Assembly (NCBI GenBank): GCA_002344975.1
Contig: DDUV01000060.1
Coordinates: 1 to 64,000 of the forward strand
Origin: Saprospiraceae bacterium UBA2329
Lineage (GTDB): Bacteria > Bacteroidota > Bacteroidia > Chitinophagales > Saprospiraceae
DNA: 64,000 nucleotides
Reading direction: 5' to 3'
Shown here: positions 33,884 through 42,048 of the stretch, one piece after another
Numbering within the stretch: the first letter of the stretch is position 1
Layout: every line of letters begins with the position of its first letter
Notes under the pieces: generated by a model
Databases searched by the model: none
Told to the model about the DNA's origin: nothing
What the model saw: the letters and a program-made list of their open reading frames with translations, nothing else
Made by a program: the position numbers and the translations under genes

Positions 33884-33984
33884 CATGTTTGAGGCCAAAG
33901 TTTCAAAAATCACCGCCCACATTGATGAATATCAACGCGCGCTAAATGAAATGTGAGCATCTTCGTTTCAGAAAAACAAATGCC

Positions 33985-34815
33985 ATGATGAACAATATTC
34001 TGGTTCCTGTTGATTTTTCCGACACCGCCGCCAATGCAGTCCGATATGCGCTTCAGTTTGCAGCCCGCCAGGGGCGGCCGTCCATCAAAGTCGTGTATGT
34101 GTTTATGCCGCAGGTGGACTCCGAATATCCCAATTTTATTCCTCCCATGACCGCGTTTTCCAAGCTCCGCCATCAAATGCTTGACGAATTTATCGCAGGC
34201 ATCGAAAACACCGGGGCGGTTTCAGGGGTAGCTATTGAAAAAGAGGTCTGGGTGGGTTTTCCCGCCGATGAAATCATCAAACACTCTCACGAGCAAGACC
34301 TCATCATCATGGGTACTACTGGCGAAGGAGGCATTCTCAACAAAGTTTTCGGCAGCGTATCTTCCGCAGTAGCACAAAGAGCCGATTGCCCGGTGATACT
34401 GGTCCCCACTGAGGCAGATTTCAAACCCATTCATCATATTCTATACGCCAGTCATTACGAAGCTGCCGACCAGCGAATGGTAGCGCAATTGCTCGAATTT
34501 AATCGCGCATTTAAAGCACACATCCATTTTGTGCATGTCCGAGATGCCGGCAGCGATCGCTTTACTCAGGAAAAGGAAGGGATTTTCAGCACGCTCTTTG
34601 CCGGGGGCGAGCCGTCTTTTGCCTTCGAAATAGCCGAACTGGAAGCCGATTCCGTTGCCGAGGCCCTCAACGAATACGCAGAGCAGCACCATACCGAATT
34701 GGTAGTTTTAGTCACCCGACGGCGCAATCTATGGGAACAACTCTTCCACAAGAGTCAGACCCGCAACATGGCGCGCATCACCCGCAAACCGGTGATGGTG
34801 CTGCATCTCAATTGA
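33985..34815 (+). CDS. Universal stress protein (tandem UspA domains)
   Basis: A 276-residue cytosolic protein with two UspA folds. The first begins NNILVPVDFSDTAANAVRYA and contains the ATP-type loop MGTTGEGGILNKVFGSVSSA and the edge CPVILVP; the second runs from IHHILYASHYEAADQRMVAQ to ARITRKPVMVLHLN and is more divergent. Such proteins sense nucleotides and aid stress survival. The start is the first of two consecutive Met codons after an in-frame shadow. It converges on the META lipoprotein gene with stop codons touching (34815/34816). Confidence 0.9.
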   Translation: MMNNILVPVDFSDTAANAVRYALQFAARQGRPSIKVVYVFMPQVDSEYPNFIPPMTAFSKLRHQMLDEFIAGIENTGAVSGVAIEKEVWVGFPADEIIKHSHEQDLIIMGTTGEGGILNKVFGSVSSAVAQRADCPVILVPTEADFKPIHHILYASHYEAADQRMVAQLLEFNRAFKAHIHFVHVRDAGSDRFTQEKEGIFSTLFAGGEPSFAFEIAELEADSVAEALNEYAEQHHTELVVLVTRRRNLWEQLFHKSQTRNMARITRKPVMVLHLN

Positions 34816-35370
34816 TTACTGCTTCTTCTTTTCGGCCGGCGCCTCTTTTGTGGCAGGCGCGTCTGATTTTGCAGGAGTATCCGGTGCATTATGAAATACC
34901 AGATCGCCCCCCGGCGAAGCAATCACCAGCTCTACCTTATTCATTTTAAGCGAAGTAGCGCCACGGAGCATCTCAAAAAATTTACTTTCCTGCCCCAAAA
35001 GCCCCTCGCACATGCGCTTGGTGGAGGCTATTTCTGACGACACACTGAAGACGCCCCCTTCACTCACCGTATAGGCGCCGCTGTACTGGTTGCAGCCCCC
35101 CGATCCGGTCATCTTACCCTTTTCCATTTTCAGGGTCATCTGCGCATCCTTGAACGGCCTTTGGCCCGCCAGTGTGTACAGCTTCCATTCAATGTTTTCA
35201 TAAGGCGCCGGCGGCGTAGTGTCTTGAACCTCCGCAGGTGGCGTCTCCACTGTGGCGCTGGTATCTTGCACAACAGGAGCGGTATTTTCCGCAGGCGTTT
35301 TTTCAGCGCTGTTGCAAGCCCACAGGGCTGCCGTCAACATCAAAGCAAAAAAGATTCTCATTGTGTTCAT
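34816..35370 (-). CDS. META domain lipoprotein
   Basis: A 184-residue envelope protein. The signal ends in the lipobox ALWAC with C19, so it is a lipoprotein. After a proline-rich linker, residues 55-155 form a META/HslJ fold: WKLYTLAGQRPFKDAQMTLK, GSGGCNQYSGAYTV and STKRMCEGLLGQESKFFEML are the conserved blocks. HslJ-like proteins are linked to heat and antibiotic tolerance, but the mechanism is unclear. A short charged tail (KEAPAEKKKQ) ends it. The start at 35370 lies 40 bp after a perfect promoter box; the 77 upstream residues of the open frame have no signal peptide and are excluded. Confidence 0.85.
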   Translation of the reverse strand: MNTMRIFFALMLTAALWACNSAEKTPAENTAPVVQDTSATVETPPAEVQDTTPPAPYENIEWKLYTLAGQRPFKDAQMTLKMEKGKMTGSGGCNQYSGAYTVSEGGVFSVSSEIASTKRMCEGLLGQESKFFEMLRGATSLKMNKVELVIASPGGDLVFHNAPDTPAKSDAPATKEAPAEKKKQ

Positions 35371-35410
35371 GTTTTTTTGATTCCTTCCCGATGGTCCGGG
35401 TTTCGGGGCG

Positions 35411-35418
35411 CAAAGGTA
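35411..35418 (-). promoter_or_regulatory. TAnnTTTG -7 box (TACCTTTG) of the META gene
   Basis: TACCTTTG on the minus strand, 41 bp ahead of the ATG at 35370. It supports the lipoprotein start. Confidence 0.6.
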
Positions 35419-35607
35419 AACGAATCCCCTATTTTGAGATATGATTTTTTGGGCGCCCCCGCCTCTCCCCATCTCCACCATATCCAAGCATACAAACCGG
35501 CGGGCGGGCCCTTCGCTCCATACCTGCCTGCTGCCCCCCCAAAAAAAAACGGGGTTGTGCAGCAGGCAGGTATCCGCTGCGGTCCCTGGCGCGCAAGGCA
35601 ATCACCC

Positions 35608-37278
35608 TCAGAACAAGCCGCTGATATTGCCCTCGTCGTCAATATCAATACCGTTGGCAGCAGGCACTTCCGGCAATCCCGGCATGCGCATCATCTCACC
35701 GGTGATGGGCACCAAAAAGCCCGCCCCGGCGGCCAGCTCTATTTCGCGCACGGTGAGCGTGAAACCCTGCGGACGACCGATGAGATCGGGATTGTCGGAA
35801 AGCGACTTTTGCGTTTTGGCCATACACACCGGCAGCTTGTCCATGCCCAGCGTACTGATCCGCTTGAGGTCGGTTTTGGCTTTCGCCTGAAACTCCACCG
35901 AGCCGGCGCCATAGTATTTAGTGGCAATGGTGCGTATTTTTTCCTCCACGCTCCATTCCCAATCATATAATGGTGTAAACGGCGTGGTGTTGCCGTCTGC
36001 CAATGCCGCCACCGTCGAGGCCAGATCGGTAGTACCCGCGCCGCCCTGACCCCATACATCGGCCACGTTCACCGGCACGCCCAATTCGGCGCAACGCTCC
36101 TGAATCACTTGAATCTCTTCGGCGCTGTCGGAAGTAAACTTATTGATGGCCACTACGCAGGGCACATTGAAAAGCTTGGCATTTTCCAAATGCTTTTCGA
36201 GGTTGGGCAAGCCCTTTGCTACCGCATCCGGATTCGGTTCGGTCAAGTTTTTCAGCCCTGCGCCGCCATGATATTTCAATGCCCGGATGGTGGCCACTAT
36301 CACGATGGCATTGGGCGAAAGCCCCGCCGTGCGGCACTTGATATCCAAAAATTTCTCGGCGCCGAGATCGAAACCGAAGCCCGCTTCCGTTACAACGTAA
36401 TCCGACAGACTCAGCCCCATCCGGGTGGCAATGATGGAATTGGTGCCTTGCGCAATATTGGCAAACGGGCCACCGTGTAAAATAGCCGGCTGCCCTTCAA
36501 TGGTTTGCACCAGGTTGGGCTTGATGGCGTCCTTCATCAGCGCAGCCATGGCGCCGGGAGCGTGCAGGTCGCGGGCAAAAACGGGCTGCTTATCGTAGGT
36601 GAATCCTACAAAAATATTTCCGAAGCGACGTTTGAGGTCAATCAGGTCGTCTGAGAGACAAAGTATCGCCATGATTTCAGAGGCCGCCGTGATGTCGAAC
36701 CCCGTTTCGCGGGGCACGCCGCCCGTAGTGCCGCCCAACCCGATGACGAGTTTGCGCAAAGCGCGGTCGTTCATGTCCATCACCCGTTTCCAGGCCACGG
36801 TGCGGGGGTCAATGCCGAGGTTGTTCTTTTTGTTTTGCAGGTTGTTGTCAATCAGGGCGGCCAGCAGGTTGTGCGCTTTTTCTATGGCTGCAAAATCGCC
36901 GGTGAAGTGCAGGTTGATGTCTTCCATCGGCAACACCTGCGAATATCCTCCGCCGGTGGCCCCGCCTTTGATACCGAAAACCGGCCCCAGCGAAGGCTCC
37001 CGCAACACAGCCGTAGTGCGCTTCCCGATGCGGTTGAGGCCCTGCGCCAAGCCTATCGAAACGGTGGTTTTGCCCTCGCCCGCCGGCGTAGGCGATATGG
37101 CCGACACGAGTATCAGCTTGTTTTTTGCTGCTTTCTCGCGGTCAATGAGATGCAGTGGCAGTTTCGCTTTGTAGCGCCCGTAGCGCTCTATCTGATCTTC
37201 CCCGATGCCGAGCTGAGCGGCTATCGCGCCAATGTCTTTGAGTTGAATACTTCTGGCAATTTCGATGTCTGAAGCCAT
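35608..37278 (-). CDS. fhs: Formate-tetrahydrofolate ligase
   Basis: A 556-residue cytosolic enzyme that makes 10-formyl-THF from formate, THF and ATP, feeding purine and fMet synthesis. The ATP site is SPTPAGEGKTTVSIGLAQGL (about residues 60-79), followed by GPVFGIKGGATGGGYSQVLP, LHFTGDFAAIEKAHNLLAAL and VTEAGFGFDLGAEKFLDIKC, all diagnostic of the family. Length is normal and all core motifs are intact. It stands alone between the META gene and a palindromic element; no fol gene is beside it. Confidence 0.96.
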   Translation of the reverse strand: MASDIEIARSIQLKDIGAIAAQLGIGEDQIERYGRYKAKLPLHLIDREKAAKNKLILVSAISPTPAGEGKTTVSIGLAQGLNRIGKRTTAVLREPSLGPVFGIKGGATGGGYSQVLPMEDINLHFTGDFAAIEKAHNLLAALIDNNLQNKKNNLGIDPRTVAWKRVMDMNDRALRKLVIGLGGTTGGVPRETGFDITAASEIMAILCLSDDLIDLKRRFGNIFVGFTYDKQPVFARDLHAPGAMAALMKDAIKPNLVQTIEGQPAILHGGPFANIAQGTNSIIATRMGLSLSDYVVTEAGFGFDLGAEKFLDIKCRTAGLSPNAIVIVATIRALKYHGGAGLKNLTEPNPDAVAKGLPNLEKHLENAKLFNVPCVVAINKFTSDSAEEIQVIQERCAELGVPVNVADVWGQGGAGTTDLASTVAALADGNTTPFTPLYDWEWSVEEKIRTIATKYYGAGSVEFQAKAKTDLKRISTLGMDKLPVCMAKTQKSLSDNPDLIGRPQGFTLTVREIELAAGAGFLVPITGEMMRMPGLPEVPAANGIDIDDEGNISGLF

Positions 37279-37357
37279 GATCTTGGTTGGTTTTTATTTG
37301 GTTCAAAAAAATGTTTCGTGTTTCGATCCCAAGGTTTCAGGTTCCGGGCTTCGGGGG

Positions 37358-37408
37358 TAGTGAAGGGGTGACTCAGCAAGTTCCAGTGGGGCAGTCACCC
37401 CTTCACTA
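37358..37408. repeat. Palindromic element, copy 2
   Basis: Perfect 16-bp arms TAGTGAAGGGGTGACT (37358-37373) and its complement (37393-37408), loop of 19 nt. The same arms occur at 6022-6070. It lies between fhs and the SDR gene, 80 bp from the fhs start, so it is not placed to end fhs. Confidence 0.88.
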
Positions 37409-37459
37409 AGCTGGAGAAGAACGCTCCACGATGGCGCCGCCTACCGTCTACCGCAAACT

Positions 37460-38227
37460 TTAAATAGTATGCCCCCCATCTGCCGTAAACACCGCACCCG
37501 TACAATACGCTGCCGCATCGGATGCCAGAAACAGCGCCAGCCCCGATATTTCCTCCACCGAGCCTACCCGTGCCAGCGGCAATTGCCCCAGCACATGATT
37601 CAGGATGGCATCATTGCTCCAAAGCGCCTGACTAAACTTGGTTTTAATTAGCCCCGGACAAATCACGTTGGCCCGGATGCCGTAAGCTCCCCACTCCTTA
37701 GCCTGCACTTTGGTGAGCATCATCAGAGCAGATTTGCTCACGCTGTAAATGCCCAGCATGGGTTCGGGCGAAATACCGCCGATGCTGCTGATGTTGATGA
37801 TGGAGCCGCCGCCGCGCGCTTTCATAGAAGGCAATAAGAGTTTACTCAGTTCAAATGGGCCTTTGACATTCACTTCCATGATTTTGTCAAAAGCGGCCGC
37901 ATCGGTTTGTTCCACCGGCCCAAAAACAGGATTGGTAGCTGCATTATTGACCAAAATGTCCACGCCGCCGAAATGCGCCAAGCTCTTTTCTGCGAGGCGT
38001 TGCAGATCGTCGGCGCTTCCTGTATTGGCTGCAACAGCCAGAGCATCAATGCCTTCTGAGCGCAACTCAGCGGCAATAGCTTCTACTGCCTCCTGTTTGC
38101 GACTGCTCACCACCACTTTTGCGCCCGCCTGCCCCAGGGCGCGGGCAATGCCTTCACCGATGCCTTTGCTGGCGCCGGTGATGACGGCGGTTTTGCCTGC
38201 GAGTTGAAATTTGTCAAAAATGCTCAT
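37460..38227 (-). CDS. Short-chain dehydrogenase/reductase
   Basis: A 255-residue classical SDR. The cofactor motif is TGASKGIGEG (about residues 18-27), with SSRKQEAVEA after beta-2 indicating NADPH preference. NNAATNPVF, the serine strand SIINISSIGG and YSVSKSALMM supply the catalytic Ser-Tyr-Lys; PGLIKTKFSQALW follows. It is close to the DHRS4/FabG-like group and would reduce or oxidise a carbonyl or alcohol on an unknown substrate. Monocistronic; a divergent small membrane protein gene starts 67 bp away. Confidence 0.9.
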   Translation of the reverse strand: MSIFDKFQLAGKTAVITGASKGIGEGIARALGQAGAKVVVSSRKQEAVEAIAAELRSEGIDALAVAANTGSADDLQRLAEKSLAHFGGVDILVNNAATNPVFGPVEQTDAAAFDKIMEVNVKGPFELSKLLLPSMKARGGGSIINISSIGGISPEPMLGIYSVSKSALMMLTKVQAKEWGAYGIRANVICPGLIKTKFSQALWSNDAILNHVLGQLPLARVGSVEEISGLALFLASDAAAYCTGAVFTADGGHTI

Positions 38228-38263
38228 GTTCGTTTTTTTTGCGCCGTAAAGAAAAGGATTTTT

Positions 38264-38271
38264 TACTTTTG
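38264..38271 (+). promoter_or_regulatory. TAnnTTTG -7 box (TACTTTTG) of the 52-aa gene
   Basis: A perfect box 23 bp before the ATG at 38294. Confidence 0.6.
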
Positions 38272-38293
38272 CCGTACCAAAACAAAATGAGTT

Positions 38294-38452
38294 ATGACTT
38301 CCGAATCTTCTTCTTCCACCATGATGGACTGGGTAATCTTCTTAGTCTCTCTTGTCATTATGATATTGATGCTCATGTTCATGAACGAATGGTTCTGGGT
38401 AGCGCTACCCTTTGTGCTCACCTATTTGGCCAGAGCGCTCAAAGTGATCTGA
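38294..38452 (+). CDS. 52-residue membrane protein
   Basis: A short gene below usual length cut-offs. The product MTSESSSSTMMDWVIFLVSL continues to a hydrophobic stretch (VIMILMLMFM), the turn NEWFW and a second hydrophobic stretch (VALPFVLTYLA) before RALKVI. Two short helices or a hairpin in the membrane are predicted. It has a promoter box 23 bp upstream and an intrinsic terminator 21 bp downstream, which strongly supports a real transcription unit. The neighbouring frame from 38287 is out of phase and lacks such a pattern. Family and role are unknown; similar small unnamed membrane proteins occur in Bacteroidota. Confidence 0.7.
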   Translation: MTSESSSSTMMDWVIFLVSLVIMILMLMFMNEWFWVALPFVLTYLARALKVI

Positions 38453-38472
38453 GCAAAGGGACGCCAAAAAAC

Positions 38473-38507
38473 AAAAGCCGGACGACGTACAGTTGCCCGG
38501 CTTTTTT
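38473..38507. terminator. Intrinsic terminator (bidirectional)
   Basis: AAAAGCCGG (38473-38481) and CCGGCTTTTTT (38497-38507) flank a 15-nt loop. The T-tract serves the 52-aa gene and the A-tract serves the convergent DUF937 gene. Confidence 0.85.
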
Positions 38508-38530
38508 ATGATCGTTGTTTTGTACTCCGA

Positions 38531-39148
38531 TTACTTTTTGAACAAATTCCCCAGCACATTCATGCCGATACGGGCGATGTCGTCCATAGCGCTGCCGTCG
38601 CCATCGCGGTCGAGTAGTCGGGAAACCATGCTCATAGCCGGATTGCCCTGTGCCTGCTTGGAGCCGGCTACATTGGTCAATAAGCCTGCCAAGCCGGCCA
38701 CATCCAATCCTTGCTGGCGTTTGCTTTGGCCCAACATCCCCATCACTACCGGAGCGAGCATTTGCATCAGATTGCCCGTTTGGCCGGAATTGAGACCGCT
38801 CATCTGGCTGATCATGTCAACGGCGCCACTTTGGCGGTCGCCGAGGATGTGGTTGAGGATGCCGGCGCCATTGAGTGCGCGGTTGTCTTGAGCAGGCGCT
38901 TGACCGCCGAGCAAACCTGCCAGATTGCTGAGTATGCTGCCGTCATGGTCCCTGTCCAAGGCATTCGACAAAGCAGCGGCTCCTTGTTCAGTCGAAGCAT
39001 TGCGAGCCAAAGCACTGACCAAAGTACCCATGATACCGGTAGCAGCAGAGGCCGTTTGTTGGCGGTCTGCTCCAAGCTGAGAGCTGAGTTGATCAACCAT
39101 GTCGTCCGGCAATTGGCCCTGGAGCAAATCCATTAAGTTCAGATTCAT
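38531..39148 (-). CDS. DUF937 protein with calcium-loop-like repeats
   Basis: A 205-residue soluble protein. NLMDLLQGQLPDDMVDQLSS and TASAATGIMGTLVSALARNA open the DUF937 domain, and DRDHDGSILSNLAGLLGG and DRDGDGSAMDDIARIGMNVL are two DxDxDG-type loops spaced about 110 residues apart. The rest is rich in G, N, Q and helix-breaking turns. DUF937 proteins resemble the YidB group and have no known role. The start MNLNLMDLLQ at 39148 is used because the upstream 44 residues are not family-like and a promoter box lies at 39255. Confidence 0.82.
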   Translation of the reverse strand: MNLNLMDLLQGQLPDDMVDQLSSQLGADRQQTASAATGIMGTLVSALARNASTEQGAAALSNALDRDHDGSILSNLAGLLGGQAPAQDNRALNGAGILNHILGDRQSGAVDMISQMSGLNSGQTGNLMQMLAPVVMGMLGQSKRQQGLDVAGLAGLLTNVAGSKQAQGNPAMSMVSRLLDRDGDGSAMDDIARIGMNVLGNLFKK

Positions 39149-39254
39149 TTTACTTTTTTGTTTAGTGGAAAAAACACGTTTGAGACGGTACTCGCCGGCA
39201 AAGTCACATTCCTTTTGGCTTGCCGAACGAATGAATTTCGTATCAATTTCATGG

Positions 39255-39262
39255 CAAAGATA
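39255..39262 (-). promoter_or_regulatory. TAnnTTTG -7 box (TATCTTTG) of the DUF937 gene
   Basis: TATCTTTG on the minus strand, 107 bp from the chosen ATG, giving a leader of about 100 nt. Confidence 0.5.
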
Positions 39263-39370
39263 ACAAATGAGGTTTATCATTTTTTATATTGACAAAAGTC
39301 TTTTGCAATCAAAAATCATATCGCCTATATTGCCGCTCCAAACCAAACGATTGACCAATAAATACCAGAC

Positions 39371-39754
39371 ATGACCGACAAAAACACTGTAAAAATCCTG
39401 TTGGTGGACGATGAACCGGGAATCCTTGCCGCACTGGAGTTTCTGGTAAAAAATGAAGGATACCAGGTCTTTACCGCCACCAACGGAGAGCAGGCGCTGG
39501 CACTCGCACAAGAGCTTGTGCCCAATCTCATCGTATTAGATGTGATGATGCCTGGCTTAGACGGCTTCCAAACCGCACTGCGTATACGGGCCATTCCTGC
39601 TTTGGAAGACTGCCGGATCATCTTTCTCACTGCCAAAGGCACTATGCAAGACCGGCGGCAAGGATACGACAGCGGCGCGGAAATTTATCTCTCCAAACCT
39701 TTTGATAACGACCAGCTCATAGATGCTATCAATGAACTGATTGAATACGGATAA
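39371..39754 (+). CDS. Single-domain (CheY-like) response regulator
   Basis: A 127-residue receiver domain with no output domain. The acidic pair D13-D14 (LLVDDEPG), phosphoacceptor D57 (LIVLDVMMPG), T87 and K109 (LSKPFDN) are all in place, so it is competent for phosphorylation. It must act through protein contact. It lies 73 bp upstream of acs on the same strand, and a receiver next to an acetyl-CoA synthetase gene suggests a link to acetate control, but the acs gene has its own promoter box. Confidence 0.93.
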   Translation: MTDKNTVKILLVDDEPGILAALEFLVKNEGYQVFTATNGEQALALAQELVPNLIVLDVMMPGLDGFQTALRIRAIPALEDCRIIFLTAKGTMQDRRQGYDSGAEIYLSKPFDNDQLIDAINELIEYG

Positions 39755-39795
39755 AAAATATTTGCAAATTATATGCACAAATATAAATATCTATA

Positions 39796-39803
39796 TATAT
39801 TTG
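39796..39803 (+). promoter_or_regulatory. TAnnTTTG -7 box (TATATTTG) of acs
   Basis: A perfect box in an AT-rich stretch, 24 bp before the acs ATG. Confidence 0.6.
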
Positions 39804-39827
39804 TGCTCCATCAAAACCTGACCAACA

Positions 39828-41726
39828 ATGACAAAAGTGATCAAATCTTTCGACGAGTACAAAGAAGTGTACCAACGCAGCGTAGAAGATCCCGAAGGCT
39901 TCTGGGCAGAACAGGCAGAAACATTTACCTGGCAAAAAAAGTGGGATAAAGTTGTGGAATGGGATTTCCACAATCTGGATGTCAAATGGTTTGTAAATGG
40001 TAAAATGAACATCACTGAAAACTGCTTAGACCGCCACTTGGCCGACCGGGGAGATCAGACAGCTATTCTGTGGGAGGCCAATGACCCTAAGGCTCCGAAC
40101 AAAACTTATACCTATCGCCAGTTGTACGAAGCAGTAAATAGAACTGCCAATGCACTGAAGGCCAATGGAATTCAGAAAGGAGACCGCGTTTGTTTTTATA
40201 TGCCTATGGTGCCCGAACTGGCCATTGCCGTATTGGCCTGCGCCCGCATCGGCGCCGTTCACTCCGTGGTATTTGCAGGCTTCTCAGCCTCCGCACTGGC
40301 CGACCGCATCAAGGACTCCGAGTGTAAAATGGTGATCTGCTCCGACTTCAACGACCGGGGCGCCAAGCACATTCCCGTAAAAGCTGTGGTGGACGAAGCC
40401 ATCGCTCTGGGCTGCGACAGCGTAAAAACCGTTTTGGTTCACCAATCTACCGGCGACCCGCTCGCTTTCAACTCTGCCATTGACAAATGGTGGCACGAAG
40501 AAGTGGACCATCAGAGCGCCGAATGCCCCGCCGAACAAATGGACGCAGAAGACATGCTCTTCATCCTCTATACTTCCGGCTCGACGGGCAAACCCAAAGG
40601 CGTGGTACACACCTGCGGCGGATACATGGTTTATACCGCTTACAGTTTCAAGAATGTATTCCAATACGACGACGGTGACATATACTGGTGTACGGCCGAC
40701 ATTGGCTGGATCACCGGCCACTCTTACATCGTTTATGGCCCGCTGCTGGCCGGCGCCACCACAGTAATGTTTGAAGGTGTGCCGACTTACCCGGATGCAG
40801 CGAGGTTCTGGCAAACCATCGAAAAACTGAAAGTTACACACTTCTACACGGCGCCTACGGCCATACGCGCACTCATGGCGATGGGCGATCAATACACCGA
40901 AGGGCACGATTTCAGCAGCCTGAAAGTATTGGGCAGCGTAGGAGAGCCGATCAACGAAGAGGCCTGGCACTGGTATCAGGACAAAATCGGCGGAGGCAAA
41001 CTGCCCATCGCCGACACCTGGTGGCAAACCGAAACCGGCGGCATCCTCATCACGCCGCTGGCAGGTGTGACGCCCACCATTCCTTCTTATGCCACTTTCC
41101 CGATGCCGGGCGTACAGCCTTGTCTGGTGGATACCAATGGCGTAGAATTGGAGGGCGATAATGTGGAGGGTATGCTTTGCATCAAATATCCCTGGCCTTC
41201 GATCATCCGCACCACTTATGGCGATCACGAGCGCTGCAAGCAAACGTATTTCAGCACCTTCCCGGGCAAATATTTCACCGGCGACGGCGCCCGCCGCGAC
41301 CATGACGGTATGTACCGCATCATTGGCCGGGTGGATGACGTGATCAACGTATCGGGACACCGCATCGGCACGGCGGAGGTAGAAAACGCCATCAATCAGC
41401 ACCCACAGGTGGTGGAATCGGCAGTGGTGGGCTATCCGCACGACATCAAAGGGCAGGGCATTTATGCCTATGTCATCGCCACCGGAGTGATTTCCGATGA
41501 GCAACAATTCATTAAGGAGGTGCTGGCGGTAGTGACCAAGGTGATCGGCCCGATTGCCAAGCCCGACAAGATACAAGTAGTGACCGGTTTGCCCAAAACG
41601 CGCTCCGGTAAGATCATGCGCCGCATTTTGCGCAAAGTGGCCGCCGGCGAAACCGACAGTCTGGGCGATACCTCTACGCTGCTCAATCCGGAGATCGTAG
41701 AAGAGATCAAAACCGGCGCGAAGTAG
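39828..41726 (+). CDS. acs: Acetyl-CoA synthetase, AMP-forming
   Basis: A 632-residue ANL-family enzyme that activates acetate with ATP and CoA. YTSGSTGKPKGVVH is the P-loop, DIGWITGHSYIVYGPLLAGA and ADTWWQTETGG the substrate pocket with the tryptophan that limits acyl size, and GHRIGTAEVENAI the hinge region. The C-terminal RSGKIMRRILRKVA holds the lysine that is acetylated in regulated homologues. A shorter N-terminus and the usual length fit the family. It is followed by a second ANL enzyme after a 322-bp spacer that contains a 37-bp repeat of its own 3' end. Confidence 0.96.
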   Translation: MTKVIKSFDEYKEVYQRSVEDPEGFWAEQAETFTWQKKWDKVVEWDFHNLDVKWFVNGKMNITENCLDRHLADRGDQTAILWEANDPKAPNKTYTYRQLYEAVNRTANALKANGIQKGDRVCFYMPMVPELAIAVLACARIGAVHSVVFAGFSASALADRIKDSECKMVICSDFNDRGAKHIPVKAVVDEAIALGCDSVKTVLVHQSTGDPLAFNSAIDKWWHEEVDHQSAECPAEQMDAEDMLFILYTSGSTGKPKGVVHTCGGYMVYTAYSFKNVFQYDDGDIYWCTADIGWITGHSYIVYGPLLAGATTVMFEGVPTYPDAARFWQTIEKLKVTHFYTAPTAIRALMAMGDQYTEGHDFSSLKVLGSVGEPINEEAWHWYQDKIGGGKLPIADTWWQTETGGILITPLAGVTPTIPSYATFPMPGVQPCLVDTNGVELEGDNVEGMLCIKYPWPSIIRTTYGDHERCKQTYFSTFPGKYFTGDGARRDHDGMYRIIGRVDDVINVSGHRIGTAEVENAINQHPQVVESAVVGYPHDIKGQGIYAYVIATGVISDEQQFIKEVLAVVTKVIGPIAKPDKIQVVTGLPKTRSGKIMRRILRKVAAGETDSLGDTSTLLNPEIVEEIKTGAK

Positions 41727-41828
41727 AGTTTGTAAGCGGGTAGAACCCGCAGGATAGTCGGCACGAGGTAGAACCTCGCGCCGGCGAAGACAGATCAAAA
41801 CCGGCGCGAAGTAGGGTGTGCAAGCGGG
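41704..41828. repeat. 37-bp direct repeat spanning the acs stop codon
   Basis: Bases 41704-41740 (the last codons and stop of acs plus 14 bp) recur at 41792-41828 with about three mismatches, 88 bp apart. Between them lie GTAGAACCCGC and GTAGAACCTCGC copies. The remaining spacer to 42048 has GC-rich text without a clear promoter. Confidence 0.85.
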
Positions 41829-42048
41829 AGCAGGTCAGGCGGCAACTTCGGGTTGCCTCCTGACTTGCTGGCCCATCGCGTTTGGCCGCAGCAGGGGGTG
41901 AAGCGGATATGCGGCCGGCGGGATAGAGCATAGTGGCCGCATAAGAGCGGAACACCCGGCGCCCGCAGCCTGCTTTCTCCCTCCTTTGGAGGGTCGGGGA
42001 GGCGGTAGAGCGGGCGGCTGCCATAAAAATACTGTAAACAAACAACCC

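Noticed and set aside
40284..41798. 504-residue frame antisense to acs
   Set aside because: Shadow of acs; no family resemblance and no start signals.
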